Positions 9,388 to 18,106 of a stretch of 64,000 bases of DNA are shown here, one piece after another. The position numbers were made by a program, and so were the translations under genes. This DNA comes from Avimonas intestinalis (GTDB lineage Bacteria; Bacillota; Clostridia; Oscillospirales; Acutalibacteraceae). The notes under the pieces were generated by a model. The model did no database searches. It was given only the letters and a program-made list of their open reading frames with translations, and was not told where the DNA came from. Every line of letters begins with the position of its first letter. The stretch's first letter is position 1. The stretch covers positions 1 through 64,000 of the forward strand of contig CAJFID010000005.1 of NCBI GenBank assembly GCA_904380375.1, given 5' to 3'.

Positions 9388-11484
9388 ATGGATATCATGC
9401 TCTTTGTTGCTCTGGGTTCCCTGGCGGCGCTGGTTTTTGCCGCGGTGATGTTCCTGCGCGTCAAGCGCCAGCCGGAGGGCACGGCGGAGATGAGCCGCAT
9501 TTCGGCCGCTGTCCGCCGGGGCGCCAACGCTTATCTCAAGCGCCAGTAGCTCGGCGTCGGCCTGTTCTTTCTGGTTATGTTTGTTCTCCTCCTGGCGATG
9601 GCGTTCGGCGGGCTGCTCAGCTTCTTTACCCCCTTTGCGTTTGTGACCGGCGGCTTTTTCTCGGGTCTGGCCGGCTTTATCGGTATGCGCACGGCCACCA
9701 TGGCCAACGCCCGTACCGCCAACGGCGCGGCCCACAGCCTGAACCGCGGGCTGAAAATCGCGTTTTCCGCCGGCTCGGTGATGGGGTTCACCGTGGTCGG
9801 GCTTGGGCTGCTTGACCTGAGCTTCTGGTATTTCTTCCTGCGTTTCTGGTACACCACGGTTGATCCGGCCGCCACGCAGGAAATCCTGATACAGAACATC
9901 ACCTCAAACATGCTCACCTTTGGGATGGGCGCGTCAAGCATGGCCCTATTTGCCCGGGTGGGGGGCGGCATCTTTACCAAGGCGGCGGACGTGGGCGCCG
10001 ACCTCGTGGGCAAGGTGGAGGCCGGCATCCCGGAGGATGACCCCCGCAATCCGGCGGTCATCGCGGACAACGTGGGGGACAATGTGGGGGATGTAGCCGG
10101 CATGGGTGCCGACCTGTATGAAAGCTATGTGGGCGCGATCGTCTCCACCGCTGCGCTGGCGGTGGCAGCCGGCTTTGGGATGGCCGGCGTCGGCGTGCCG
10201 ATGCTTCTGGCCGCGCTGGGGGTGGCGGCTTCCCTTATCGGCACCTTTTTCGTGCGGACAAAGGAGGGCGCGAGCCAGAAAAACCTGCTGCGCGCGCTGC
10301 GCACCGGCACCTATTTCAGCGCGGCCGTGATCGCCGTCGTCTCCTTCCTTTTGATCCGCTGGCTCCTGCCGGGCCAGCTGGGGGTATACGCCGCCATCCT
10401 TTCCGGGCTGATCGCCGGGGTGGCGATCGGCGCCATCACCGAATACTTTACCTCCGACAGCTATGGCCCGACCCGCCGCCTGTCTGCCTCCAGCGAAACC
10501 GGAGCGGCGACGGTCGTCATCAGCGGCCTGTCGCTGGGGATGCTGTCGACCGTCGCGCCAGTGGTGATCGTGGGCGTCTCGGTGCTGGTGAGCTATTACT
10601 GCTCCGGCGGCGCGGCGGATTTCAGCCGCGGGCTGTACGGCGTGGGCGTGTCCGCCGTTGGGATGCTCTCCACCTTGGGCATCACCCTGGCCACCGACGC
10701 TTACGGGCCGGTGGCCGACAACGCGGGCGGCATCGCCGAAATGACCCACATGGATCCCCAGGTGCGGGAGCGCACCGACGCGCTGGATTCCCTGGGGAAT
10801 ACCACCGCCGCCACCGGCAAGGGCTTCGCCATCGGCTCGGCCGCCCTGACGGCCTTGGCCCTGATCGCCTCCTATATCGACAAGGTGCAGGGCATTGACC
10901 CGGACATTGCGCTCAACCTGTCTATCACCAACCCGACGGTGCTGATCGGCCTGTTTATCGGCGGGATGCTGCCCTTCCTCTTTGCCGCGCTGACCATGAA
11001 CGCGGTGAGCAAGGCGGCCCAGGCCATCGTGCGGGAGGTCCGCCGGCAGTTCCGCTCCATCCCGGGGCTGATGGACGGCAGGGCGGAGCCGGATTATGCC
11101 GCCTGCGTTGATATGTGCGCCAAATCCGCCCAGAAGCGGATGCTCGCCCCGGCCCTGATCGCGGTGATTATCCCGGTCGCCGTGGGGCTGCTGCTGGGCG
11201 TCAACGGGGTGGCCGGCCTGCTGGCCGGGACCACGGTAACCGGTTTCGTCCTGGCCGTGATGATGGCCAATTCCGGCGGCGCCTGGGACAATGCAAAAAA
11301 ATACATTGAATCCGGCGCCCACGGCGGCAAGGGCAGCGACGCGCATAAGGCGGCCGTGGTCGGCGACACGGTGGGCGATCCCTTCAAGGACACGGCCGGC
11401 CCGTCCATCAATATCCTGATCAAGCTGACGTCGATGGTTTCAATCGTCTTCGCCGGCCTGGTGGTTGCGGTGCATCTGCTGTAA
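9388..11484 (+). pseudogene. hppA: K+-dependent membrane-bound pyrophosphatase, interrupted by an in-frame TAG
   Basis: Read through the stop, this is 698 codons, the usual length of an integral membrane pyrophosphatase that pumps H+ or Na+ using PPi. The frame starts at ATG 9388 after AAGGAGGA, but codon 54 is TAG (9547-9549), where the family has Tyr in AYLKRQY-x-GV. The rest is intact: the substrate site ADVGADLVGKVEAGIPEDDP, DNVGDNVGDVAGMGADLYES and the C-terminal VVGDTVGDPFKDTAGPS. GNTTAATGKG, with Ala at the position that is Lys in K+-independent enzymes, marks the K+-dependent subfamily. Restart at ATG 9577 would give 635 residues lacking the first membrane helix. Real nonsense mutation, readthrough and sequence error cannot be told apart here. 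Confidence 0.85.
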
Positions 11485-11520
11485 AAATGGCCGGGGCGCA
11501 ATATTTTGCCCCATCCGTGC

Positions 11521-11587
11521 AATACTACAGGAGCAGCGACGCTCCGGAGCCGTACAGCTCCCGGGCAAGCACTGCCCCTGTAGTATT
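11521..11587. repeat. Cloverleaf-forming element with 9-11 bp inverted ends
   Basis: AATACTACAGG (11521-11531) and CCTGTAGTATT (11577-11587) are perfect inverted repeats. Between them lie three perfect 5-bp hairpins: 11530-11545 (GGAGC/GCTCC), 11546-11561 (GGAGC/GCTCC) and 11563-11577 (GGGCA/TGCCC). The whole folds into a four-way junction with almost no unpaired bases. It sits between hppA and ldh, 22 bases before the ldh start, and may be a small palindromic mobile repeat or an RNA control element. Confidence 0.75.
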
Positions 11588-11609
11588 TCTTTTGAAAGGA
11601 CGGAGCGCC

Positions 11610-12563
11610 ATGACGCCTAACGACAGCCGCAAGGTGGTCATCATCGGCACGGGGATGGTGGGGATGAGCTATGCGTACGCCCTGCTCAACCAAAACGCCT
11701 GCGACGAGCTTGTACTGATTGACCTGGACGAGGAACGGGCCATGGGAGAGGCGATGGACCTCAACCACGGGCTGGCCTTTTCCTCCTCAAGCATGAAAAT
11801 CTACGCGGGAAAATACAGCGACTGCGCCAATGCGGATATCGTGGTCATCTGCGCCGGCGTAGCGCAGAAGCCGGGAGAATCCCGGCTGGACCTGCTGCAG
11901 CGAAACGCCGCCGTCTTTCGCTCAATCGTCGGCCCGGTCACGGAATCCGGCTTCAACGGCCTGTTCCTGGTGGCGACCAACCCGGTGGATATCATGACCC
12001 GGATCGCCTGCGCCCTTTCCGGATTCAACCCCCGCCGGGTATTGGGCAGCGGCACGGCGCTTGATACCGCCCGGCTGCGGTACCTCCTGGGGGATTATTT
12101 CTCGGTTGACCCCCGCAACATGCACGCCTACGTCATCGGCGAGCACGGCGACAGTGAGTTTGTCCCCTGGTCGCAGGCGATGATGGCGACCAAGCCCATC
12201 CTCTCCCTGTGCGAGGAAACCGGCCTATGCCAATATGCGGATCTTGAAACAATCGCAGCCGAGGTCCGCGGTGCGGCGCAGAAAATCATCAAGGCCAAGC
12301 GGGCGACCTATTACGGCATCGGCATGGCGCTGGTGCGGATCACCAAGGCGGTGTTCGGCAACGAAAACAGCGTGCTGACCGTTTCCGCTATGCTCCGAGG
12401 CGAGTACGGGGAAAACGGCGTGTACGTCGGCGTCCCCTGCATCGTCAACCGCCGGGGAGTGCGCAAGGTGCTGACCCTTTCCCTGTCCGACGAGGAGGCA
12501 AAGCGCTTCCGCGACTCCTGCCAAACGCTGCAGGAATCCTATGCGGAGCTACGGCTTGAATAG
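11610..12563 (+). CDS. ldh: L-lactate dehydrogenase
   Basis: 317 residues. It reduces pyruvate to L-lactate with NADH, regenerating NAD+ in fermentation. Seen in order: the Rossmann motif VVIIGTGMVGMSYAYAL, the NAD-binding acidic strand LVLIDLDEERAMGEAMDLNHG, the VICAGVAQKPGESRLDLL loop, ATNPVDIMT and the catalytic GEHGDSEFVPWS. The active loop motif QKPGESR carries the Gln at the specificity position typical of LDH rather than malate dehydrogenase (Arg there). The start at 11610 has AAAGGACGGA upstream. The preceding cloverleaf may affect its expression. Confidence 0.92.
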   Translation: MTPNDSRKVVIIGTGMVGMSYAYALLNQNACDELVLIDLDEERAMGEAMDLNHGLAFSSSSMKIYAGKYSDCANADIVVICAGVAQKPGESRLDLLQRNAAVFRSIVGPVTESGFNGLFLVATNPVDIMTRIACALSGFNPRRVLGSGTALDTARLRYLLGDYFSVDPRNMHAYVIGEHGDSEFVPWSQAMMATKPILSLCEETGLCQYADLETIAAEVRGAAQKIIKAKRATYYGIGMALVRITKAVFGNENSVLTVSAMLRGEYGENGVYVGVPCIVNRRGVRKVLTLSLSDEEAKRFRDSCQTLQESYAELRLE

Positions 12564-12585
12564 CCGGCGGCGCCGGGAAAGCCCT

Positions 12586-13899
12586 TCAGGCCGCGGCGCG
12601 CCTTTTTCGCGCCAGGAGGAAAAAGGCCAGTCCCAGGGCGGCCACCAGCAGCTCCGTTGCAGGGAATGCGCACCAGACACCGCGTATCCCCCCGAGGTGC
12701 GAGAGCAGAAACGCCATGGGGAGGATTACCAGGAAGCCCCGCAGAAGGGAGAGCAGATGCGCCGGGCGCGGGCGCTCGGTAGAGGGAAAATAGAGGGAAA
12801 GAATGACGTTGAAGCCGGCGAACGGGCAGGCTAAAAAATACAGGCGCAGCCCTTCCTCCGCGATGCTTTGCAGCACGGCGTTGCGCTCGCTGTTGAAAAT
12901 GCTGGCAACCGGCGCGGCGCCGAAGAACACCGCGGCATAGATAACGGCGGAAAAAATCAGCATCGTTAAGAGCGCGTACCGCAGGGTGGCGTCGGCGCGG
13001 CGGAAATCCCCTTTGCCGTAGCTGCGGCTGACAAGCGGCTGGATCCCCTGCGCGATACCGGTGTAAACCGCAATCACCACCAACGACAGGTTGGCGATGA
13101 CGCCGTAGGCCGCGACGCCCACGTTCCCCGCGAGCTTCAGGAGGATGGCGTTGAATGCGATCATCACCACGCCGGAGGAAGCCTCGGTCACCAGCGAGGG
13201 AACGCCGCTGGAGAGGATCCCCGCGGACAGCCGGCCCTCCGGCCTGCATTTCACCGGGCGGAACTGGTTCTTTTTGCGGATAAAGTGGGGGGAGAGCATC
13301 AGCATGCTGATAATCGGCGCCAGGCCCGTAGCGAAAGCTGCGCCGAAAATCCCCATCCCACAGGGGAAGATAAAGACCCAATCCAGCACGACATTGGAAA
13401 GGCTGCCGCCGATCATGGCCGCCATCGCCAGCTGCGGCGCGCCGTCGTTGCGCGCAAAGCAGAGCAGCACGTTATTCAGCAGGAAGGCGGGCGCAAACAA
13501 AAGGATGACCTGCAAATAGGTTTTGGACATGGCGAACACGCTGCCCTCCGCCCCCAGCAGGGAAACGATCGTGCCGGAAAAGAAGGCCCCAGCCAGCACA
13601 AAGAAGGCGGCGAAAGCCGCGGCCAGATACAGCGCGTGGGTAAAGGTGCGGTCAGCGGCAGGATCCTGCCGGCTTTTCTGGATGGCATACCGGGTGCCGC
13701 CGCCCATGCCGATCATCAGCCCGCTCCCGTGGATGAAGCTGTAAATAGGTATCGCCAGATTCAAGGCCGCCAGGCCGTTAGCGCCCAGCCCCTTGGATAC
13801 AAAATAGGTGTCGGCCAATATGTAGCAGGACAGCCCGGCCATCCCCATCACATTCAGGGACGAATACTTGGCAAAATCCCGAAAGCACCCGGAATCCAT
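12586..13899 (-). CDS. MATE family efflux transporter
   Basis: 437 residues with about 12 hydrophobic segments arranged as two six-helix halves, as in MATE cation/drug antiporters. The start LNVMGMAGLSCYILADTYFVSKGLGANGLAALNLAIP in outline is typical of the clostridial subgroup. LGADGLAALN-type and VPSLVTEASSGVVMIAFN motifs open the first and second halves. Substrate and coupling ion are unknown. AGGAGG precedes the ATG at 13899. It converges with ldh and is separated from the upstream flavoprotein gene by a terminator. Confidence 0.88.
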   Translation of the reverse strand: MDSGCFRDFAKYSSLNVMGMAGLSCYILADTYFVSKGLGANGLAALNLAIPIYSFIHGSGLMIGMGGGTRYAIQKSRQDPAADRTFTHALYLAAAFAAFFVLAGAFFSGTIVSLLGAEGSVFAMSKTYLQVILLFAPAFLLNNVLLCFARNDGAPQLAMAAMIGGSLSNVVLDWVFIFPCGMGIFGAAFATGLAPIISMLMLSPHFIRKKNQFRPVKCRPEGRLSAGILSSGVPSLVTEASSGVVMIAFNAILLKLAGNVGVAAYGVIANLSLVVIAVYTGIAQGIQPLVSRSYGKGDFRRADATLRYALLTMLIFSAVIYAAVFFGAAPVASIFNSERNAVLQSIAEEGLRLYFLACPFAGFNVILSLYFPSTERPRPAHLLSLLRGFLVILPMAFLLSHLGGIRGVWCAFPATELLVAALGLAFFLLARKRRAAA

Positions 13900-13914
13900 C
13901 GCAAAAACCTCCTA

Positions 13915-13952
13915 AAACAAAAAAGCAGGCCCATGTTGTGCTACATGGGCCT
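13915..13952 (-). terminator. Rho-independent terminator (minus strand)
   Basis: Ten-base arms AGGCCCATGT (13927-13936) and ACATGGGCCT (13943-13952) are followed on the minus strand by GC and a T run. It ends the PNPOx-fold gene transcript and lies immediately before the MATE gene's ribosome binding site, so it could also attenuate MATE expression. Confidence 0.85.
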
Positions 13953-13982
13953 ACCGCACAATCCTACGCCCCGGCGGGCTTC

Positions 13983-14504
13983 CTATGGATACATCGTTTC
14001 CCTTGGTTTGTCCGGCGGGCCGGCGTTCACCAGCTCCGCCGCCTCTTTCCCGGAAATATGCTCCGGCGCCATCGCCAGCATGCACAGCGGCGCCCACTCG
14101 CGGGAAATCGCCCGCTGCCGGTTTTCCGGCGGATCGTCCGGCGCGTATTTCGCCGCCAGCTTTTCTATGGCGGCGCGCTTCTCCTGCTCGTCCTCAAGGA
14201 TCCGGATTGTCCCGAACACGATGACACTGCGGAAGTAGGTGGTGTACTCCTCCGGCACGACCTGGTCCTGGTCAATGACACAGAAGGAAGCCTTGGGATT
14301 CCGGCGGACCGCATCCAGCTTGTGGCCGCTTTTGGCGCAGTGAAAATACAGCTCCCGCCCGTCATATACATAGCTGATCGGCACCGCATAGGGGTAGCCG
14401 CCGTCCCCCGACAGAGCCAGCACCCCGGAGGTGCCGCGCCGCAGAACGGCCGCGCATTCCTCCTGTGAAAGCGCCTGCTTTTTCCGGCGCATTTCCCGAA
14501 ACAT
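13983..14504 (-). CDS. Pyridoxamine 5'-phosphate oxidase-fold flavoprotein (NimA-like)
   Basis: 173 residues. The start MFREMRRKKQALSQEECAAVL, then GVLALSGDGGYPYAVPISYVYDG and IYFHCA-like GRELYFHCAKSGHKLDAVRRNPKASFCV matches the FMN-binding split-barrel proteins often called NimA or pyridoxamine 5'-phosphate oxidase-related; some members inactivate nitroimidazoles, most have no known substrate. AAGGAGGAAAG precedes the ATG at 14504. The gene has its own consensus promoter (14659-14687) and a leader of about 150 bases with a terminator-like hairpin (14552-14605), which suggests conditional readthrough. Confidence 0.8.
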   Translation of the reverse strand: MFREMRRKKQALSQEECAAVLRRGTSGVLALSGDGGYPYAVPISYVYDGRELYFHCAKSGHKLDAVRRNPKASFCVIDQDQVVPEEYTTYFRSVIVFGTIRILEDEQEKRAAIEKLAAKYAPDDPPENRQRAISREWAPLCMLAMAPEHISGKEAAELVNAGPPDKPRETMYP

Positions 14505-14551
14505 TGCTCTGCTTTCCTCCTTCGCCCCCTTGCACCGGAAGCCGCAGGCAG

Positions 14552-14605
14552 AAAAAAAGCACTGCTTTTCGTATCTGCAACGGCCTAACGATACGAAAAC
14601 AATGC
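14552..14605 (-). promoter_or_regulatory. Attenuator-like terminator in the leader of the PNPOx-fold gene
   Basis: On the minus strand TTTTCGTATC and GATACGAAAA (14590-14599 and 14566-14575) form a 10-bp stem with a 14-base loop. Past one bulged base, GCATTG pairs with CAGTGC for six more pairs, and seven T follow. It lies between the promoter and the start codon, so most transcripts should stop here unless an alternative fold or a bound factor prevents it. Confidence 0.75.
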
Positions 14606-14658
14606 TCCACAGCTTACCCGGCGGCAAGCAATCACAACTTATCTCCAATGGCAGGGGC

Positions 14659-14687
14659 ATTATAGCACGCTTCCCCTTGCCTGTCAA
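14659..14687 (-). promoter_or_regulatory. Consensus sigma-A promoter of the PNPOx-fold gene
   Basis: TTGACA (14687-14682) and TATAAT (14664-14659) on the minus strand are separated by exactly 17 bases. Transcription should begin near 14652, giving a leader of about 150 bases. Confidence 0.9.
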
Positions 14688-14696
14688 CAGCGGGCC

Positions 14697-14738
14697 GAAA
14701 AAATGCACAGCCGGAAGGCTTCTGCCTTCCGGCTGTGC
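14697..14738 (-). terminator. Rho-independent terminator of the opp operon
   Basis: Perfect 15-base arms GCACAGCCGGAAGGC (14705-14719) and its complement (14724-14738) with a 4-base loop are followed on the minus strand by ATTTTTT. It ends the transcript that contains the lipoprotein gene and, by spacing, the whole opp operon. Confidence 0.92.
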
Positions 14739-14814
14739 GCAGTCTCCCCTCCCCTGCCGTTGAAATGCCCTGCAGGCGGCAAACGCTTGGGAAGAGGCCG
14801 GGGGACAGGGTTGG

Positions 14815-15732
14815 TTATTTGCTCCGCTTGCGGGCAATCACCAGGGCGCCGGCCGCCGCCGCGGCCAAAACGATGGCGGACACGGCCAGAGGCTCGCCGG
14901 TAGAAGGATTGCCCGCCGGGCCGGAGGGCTGCTCCTGCGTCGGCTCGGACTCGGCAGTCGTGTCAACCCCCGTGGCCTCTACCGTGATCTCACCGTTGGC
15001 GGCGCTGTACTGCTTCTGGGTTTCCTTGCCGTCAAACAGGACGGTAAAGCTGCCCTTATCCATGTTGTAGATATAGGAGTAGTTCCACGCCTGCCCGCTC
15101 GGGAGAACGACGCCCACCTGGTCGCCCGTCGAATCGGCCTCGGCGATGGCGTACGCCCACTGGCACATGACCTCCAAAATCCGCATGTCGGTGGTCAGGG
15201 TGACATCGGCGTTTTCAGCATCCCCGCTAACGGTCATAGAGGTTTCCGCAATTTCCGCTCCCACCGCGGTCTCGGCAAGGGCCCAGTATTCGTCGGGCAG
15301 CCACTGCTTGACCTTGGCGTTGTAGTCGTCAATGCTCGAAAAGGAGAAGGACACCGTGTAATCAAAGGATCCCTTATCCACGGTATCAATTTCGCCGGTG
15401 TCGTCGTCTTCAACGTCCACCATGTTGGTTACTTCTTCCATGGTGACCTCAAACCCGGACGGGACCTTGCTCTTCATCAGCTCCAGCAAAGCCTGCGGCG
15501 TCTTGATCCAGCCGGTTTCGTTGGGCTCGCTGTCTCCGTTGGGCTCAATAAAGTTGTTGCCGACATCGTTGGCGCCGTTTTTCGGCACCACCATCGTAAA
15601 TTGGGCGGTACCCGCGCCGGTCGCGGGATCGATTTCCAGATAGCTGGAAGGGACGAGCTGGCCGCAGGAAGCCAGCGCAAGGCAAAGGACCATGGCCATG
15701 GCGAGAGCCGCGAGTTTCTTGACATGCTTCAT
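14815..15732 (-). CDS. Unknown lipoprotein with C-terminal NPSTG anchor-like tail
   Basis: 305 residues, not assigned to a named family. The N-terminus has a lipoprotein signal with the lipobox LASC near residue 23. The body is acidic and extracytoplasmic. The C-terminus has NPSTGEP, about 20 hydrophobic residues (AVSAIVLAAAAAGALVIA) and the basic end RKRSK, which is the layout of a sortase sorting signal. An AAGGAGGAAA site precedes the ATG. It is the last gene of the opp operon, 46 bases after the 84-residue membrane protein. It may be a surface protein working with the importer; no function can be assigned. Confidence 0.7.
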   Translation of the reverse strand: MKHVKKLAALAMAMVLCLALASCGQLVPSSYLEIDPATGAGTAQFTMVVPKNGANDVGNNFIEPNGDSEPNETGWIKTPQALLELMKSKVPSGFEVTMEEVTNMVDVEDDDTGEIDTVDKGSFDYTVSFSFSSIDDYNAKVKQWLPDEYWALAETAVGAEIAETSMTVSGDAENADVTLTTDMRILEVMCQWAYAIAEADSTGDQVGVVLPSGQAWNYSYIYNMDKGSFTVLFDGKETQKQYSAANGEITVEATGVDTTAESEPTQEQPSGPAGNPSTGEPLAVSAIVLAAAAAGALVIARKRSK

Positions 15733-15778
15733 GTCGGTTTCCTCCTTCTTTTTTCTTGATAAAGCCCCGGCGGGCCAA

Positions 15779-16033
15779 TCAACTATGTTTTTGGATAGCG
15801 GCCGCGTCTTTCTGCTTTCTCTCCTTTTCCTCCTTGTGCAGATGCCAGTAATCCCGGGCCAGCTTGAAAAGCAGGAACCCCAGGAAGGGCACGTCAAGGA
15901 TCAGGGTAAACAGGCAGAAGTAATACGGGCCGGTGCCGGCCTCAAGGTTCGCCAGGCAGAAGCCGGTCAGCAGCAGCACCACGATGACAACGGTGGTGCA
16001 GGTCTTATAAATCGACGCCTGAAACAAGGGCAT
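15779..16033 (-). CDS. Small two-helix membrane protein in the opp operon
   Basis: 84 residues with hydrophobic segments at about 10-30 and 39-57 and a highly charged C-terminus (HLHKEEKERKQKD). It starts 12 bases after oppF ends, with a GGAGGAAG site, so it is co-transcribed with the importer. No family is recognised. It may be an accessory or regulatory subunit of the transporter, which is inference from position only. Confidence 0.65.
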   Translation of the reverse strand: MPLFQASIYKTCTTVVIVVLLLTGFCLANLEAGTGPYYFCLFTLILDVPFLGFLLFKLARDYWHLHKEEKERKQKDAAAIQKHS

Positions 16034-16045
16034 GGGTTCTTCCTC

Positions 16046-17083
16046 CTATCCCCCCAGCTTGTCTCTCCGTAATGACCAGGCGGGGATTTCATCCGCCCGA
16101 TGGCAGGCGCAGAGCCCTTCGCCGTGGGGGATAAGCGACGGCTCCTGCTGCTCGCACTGCGGCACCGCATACGGGCACCGGGGATGAAACCGGCAGCCGG
16201 ACGGCGGCGCGGCCACGCTGGGCATATCAATGCTTTTCAGCGGCAGCTCCCGTTTTTTCTTGGCGATGACCGGATCCGGCACCGGCACGGCCGTGAGCAG
16301 CGCCTGGAGGTACGGATGGGAGGGATGCTCAAGCACCTCCTGCACATTGCCGTATTCCACCATTTTGCCTAAGTACATGATGGCGATGTTGCCGTCCCGG
16401 GCGATGTACCGTGCGGTCCCAAAATCGTGGGTAATGTAGACGAAGGCGATGCCCAGCGTTTTATTCAGCTTGGACATCAGGTTCAAAATCGCAATGCGCA
16501 GGGAGACGTCAATCATCGAAACCGGCTCGTCGGCTACAATCAGCTTGGGGCGCATCAGGATCGCCCGCGCCATAAGGATCCTCTGGCGCTGCCCTCCCGA
16601 AAGCTCGTGGGGGTATTTGTCCAGCTCCTCATGGCTGATCCCCACCATATCGAGCGCCTCGTACACCAGCTTTTCCGCCTGCGCGCTGTTCTTGGCCAGC
16701 TTCTTATGAAGCACCGGGCCGCACAGGGAATGGCGGAGAGTCTTGACGGGGTTCAGGGCCGCGTAGGAATCCTGCTGCACCAGCTGGACGCTGTTGCGGT
16801 ATTCCCGGAAAGCGGCCTTGCCCATGCCGTATACATCCTTGCCGTTGAAATAGAGCTTCCCGGCGGTGGGCTTGAGCATACCGATAATCACGTTGCCAAG
16901 GGTCGTTTTTCCACAGCCGCTTTCACCGACAATGGCCAGCACCTCGCCCTTGTGAATGTCCAGGCTGATGTCGACGGCGGCCCCTACGCGCAGGGGAGGC
17001 TTGAACAGCCCCCGGCGGGTTTCATAGTAAAGATCCACATGCTGCAGGGACATCAACGGCTGCCCTTTGTTTTCCTCACTCAC
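16046..17083 (-). CDS. oppF: Opp-type ABC transporter ATP-binding protein (OppF)
   Basis: 345 residues; one of the two ATPases that power the importer. Walker A GESGCGKTT, signature LSGGQRQRI and Walker B LIVADEPVSMID are present. The C-terminal oligopeptide-type domain carries the iron-sulfur-like cysteines of CRFHPRCPYAVPQCEQQEP. The GTG at 17083 was chosen because AGGAGG lies 8 bases upstream and it overlaps the oppD stop by 8 bases; ATG 17053 is an alternative. Walker B reads EPVSMID where most members have EPVSALD. Confidence 0.9.
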   Translation of the reverse strand: MSEENKGQPLMSLQHVDLYYETRRGLFKPPLRVGAAVDISLDIHKGEVLAIVGESGCGKTTLGNVIIGMLKPTAGKLYFNGKDVYGMGKAAFREYRNSVQLVQQDSYAALNPVKTLRHSLCGPVLHKKLAKNSAQAEKLVYEALDMVGISHEELDKYPHELSGGQRQRILMARAILMRPKLIVADEPVSMIDVSLRIAILNLMSKLNKTLGIAFVYITHDFGTARYIARDGNIAIMYLGKMVEYGNVQEVLEHPSHPYLQALLTAVPVPDPVIAKKKRELPLKSIDMPSVAAPPSGCRFHPRCPYAVPQCEQQEPSLIPHGEGLCACHRADEIPAWSLRRDKLGG

Positions 17084-18071
17084 GGATACCCGCCTCCTTC
17101 TGAAACCGCTCGACAAAATGGCAGGCCGCCAGGTGATCCGGCCCTACCTCCACCAAGGGCGGAACCTCCGCCCGGCAGCAATCCGCGGCGTAGGGGCAGC
17201 GGGGGTGGAACGCACAGCCGGCGGGGAGATCCATCAGATCCGGCGGGCTGCCCTGGATTGGCTTCTTATCCTCTTTGCGGTCAAGCAGGGAGGGGGCGGT
17301 AGTGATCAGCGCGTGGGCGTACGGGTGGGCGGTGTTCCGAAAAACCTCAAAGATGTCCCCCACCTCCACAATGCGTCCGGCATACATCACGGCGATGCGG
17401 TCCGCCACCTTGGCCACCACCCCGATGTCGTGGGTGAGCAGCATCATCGAGACCCCGGTTTCGGTATGGATCCGGTCAAGAATCGAAAAGATGTAGTCCT
17501 GGGTGATCACATCAAGCGCGGTGGTCGGCTCATCAAGGATAATGACCTTAGGCTCCAGCAGCATGCTGAAGGCAATCATCACCCGCTGCTTCATGCCGCC
17601 GGACAGCTCATGCGGATACAGCTTCAGCACCCGGTCCGGGTCAAGCCGCACGTCCTCAAGCAGCTGGCGGAAGCGCGGGATCACCTCTTCCTCCTTGGCG
17701 GAGGGCACATGAACATGGTAGGTTTCCCAGAAATGCTGCTGGATGGTCATCAGGGGGTTCAGCGCGCTTTGGGCGGACTGGAAGATCATCGATACGTCCT
17801 TCCACTTATACTTGTTCAGTTCCTCCTTGCCAAGCTTCAGGATATCCTTTCCGTTGTACAGCACCTCCCCGGACAAGATATTGCCGGTGGTGTTGACGAT
17901 GTTCAAAATGGTAAAGGCCAGGGTGCTTTTGCCGCTGCCGCTTTCCCCCACCAGGGCGGTAACGCAGCCCTCCCGGATATCAAAGTCCACATGGTTGACC
18001 GCCAGCAGCGAGCCCCGGGGCTTCTTGAATTCCACGGTCATATCGCGAATTTCCACAATGTTGTTTGCCAT
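17076..18071 (-). CDS. oppD: Opp-type ABC transporter ATP-binding protein (OppD)
   Basis: 331 residues. Walker A GESGSGKST, signature LSGGMKQRV, Walker B VIILDEPTTALD, the switch histidine in LLTHDIGVVA and the C-terminal CAFHPRCPYAADCC cluster are all present, so the ATPase looks functional. It pairs with OppF and overlaps it. The opp-type transporters import oligopeptides but also many oligosaccharides; here the glycan-locus context favours sugars. Confidence 0.92.
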   Translation of the reverse strand: MANNIVEIRDMTVEFKKPRGSLLAVNHVDFDIREGCVTALVGESGSGKSTLAFTILNIVNTTGNILSGEVLYNGKDILKLGKEELNKYKWKDVSMIFQSAQSALNPLMTIQQHFWETYHVHVPSAKEEEVIPRFRQLLEDVRLDPDRVLKLYPHELSGGMKQRVMIAFSMLLEPKVIILDEPTTALDVITQDYIFSILDRIHTETGVSMMLLTHDIGVVAKVADRIAVMYAGRIVEVGDIFEVFRNTAHPYAHALITTAPSLLDRKEDKKPIQGSPPDLMDLPAGCAFHPRCPYAADCCRAEVPPLVEVGPDHLAACHFVERFQKEAGIRE

Positions 18072-18106
18072 GAATAGGACACGCCTTTCTGTTACGATAC
18101 CCCGGC

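Noticed and set aside
9547..9549. TAG read as an amino acid (pyrrolysine or reassigned code)
   Set aside because: TAG ends other genes in this window, such as ldh, and no pyrrolysine gene is present.
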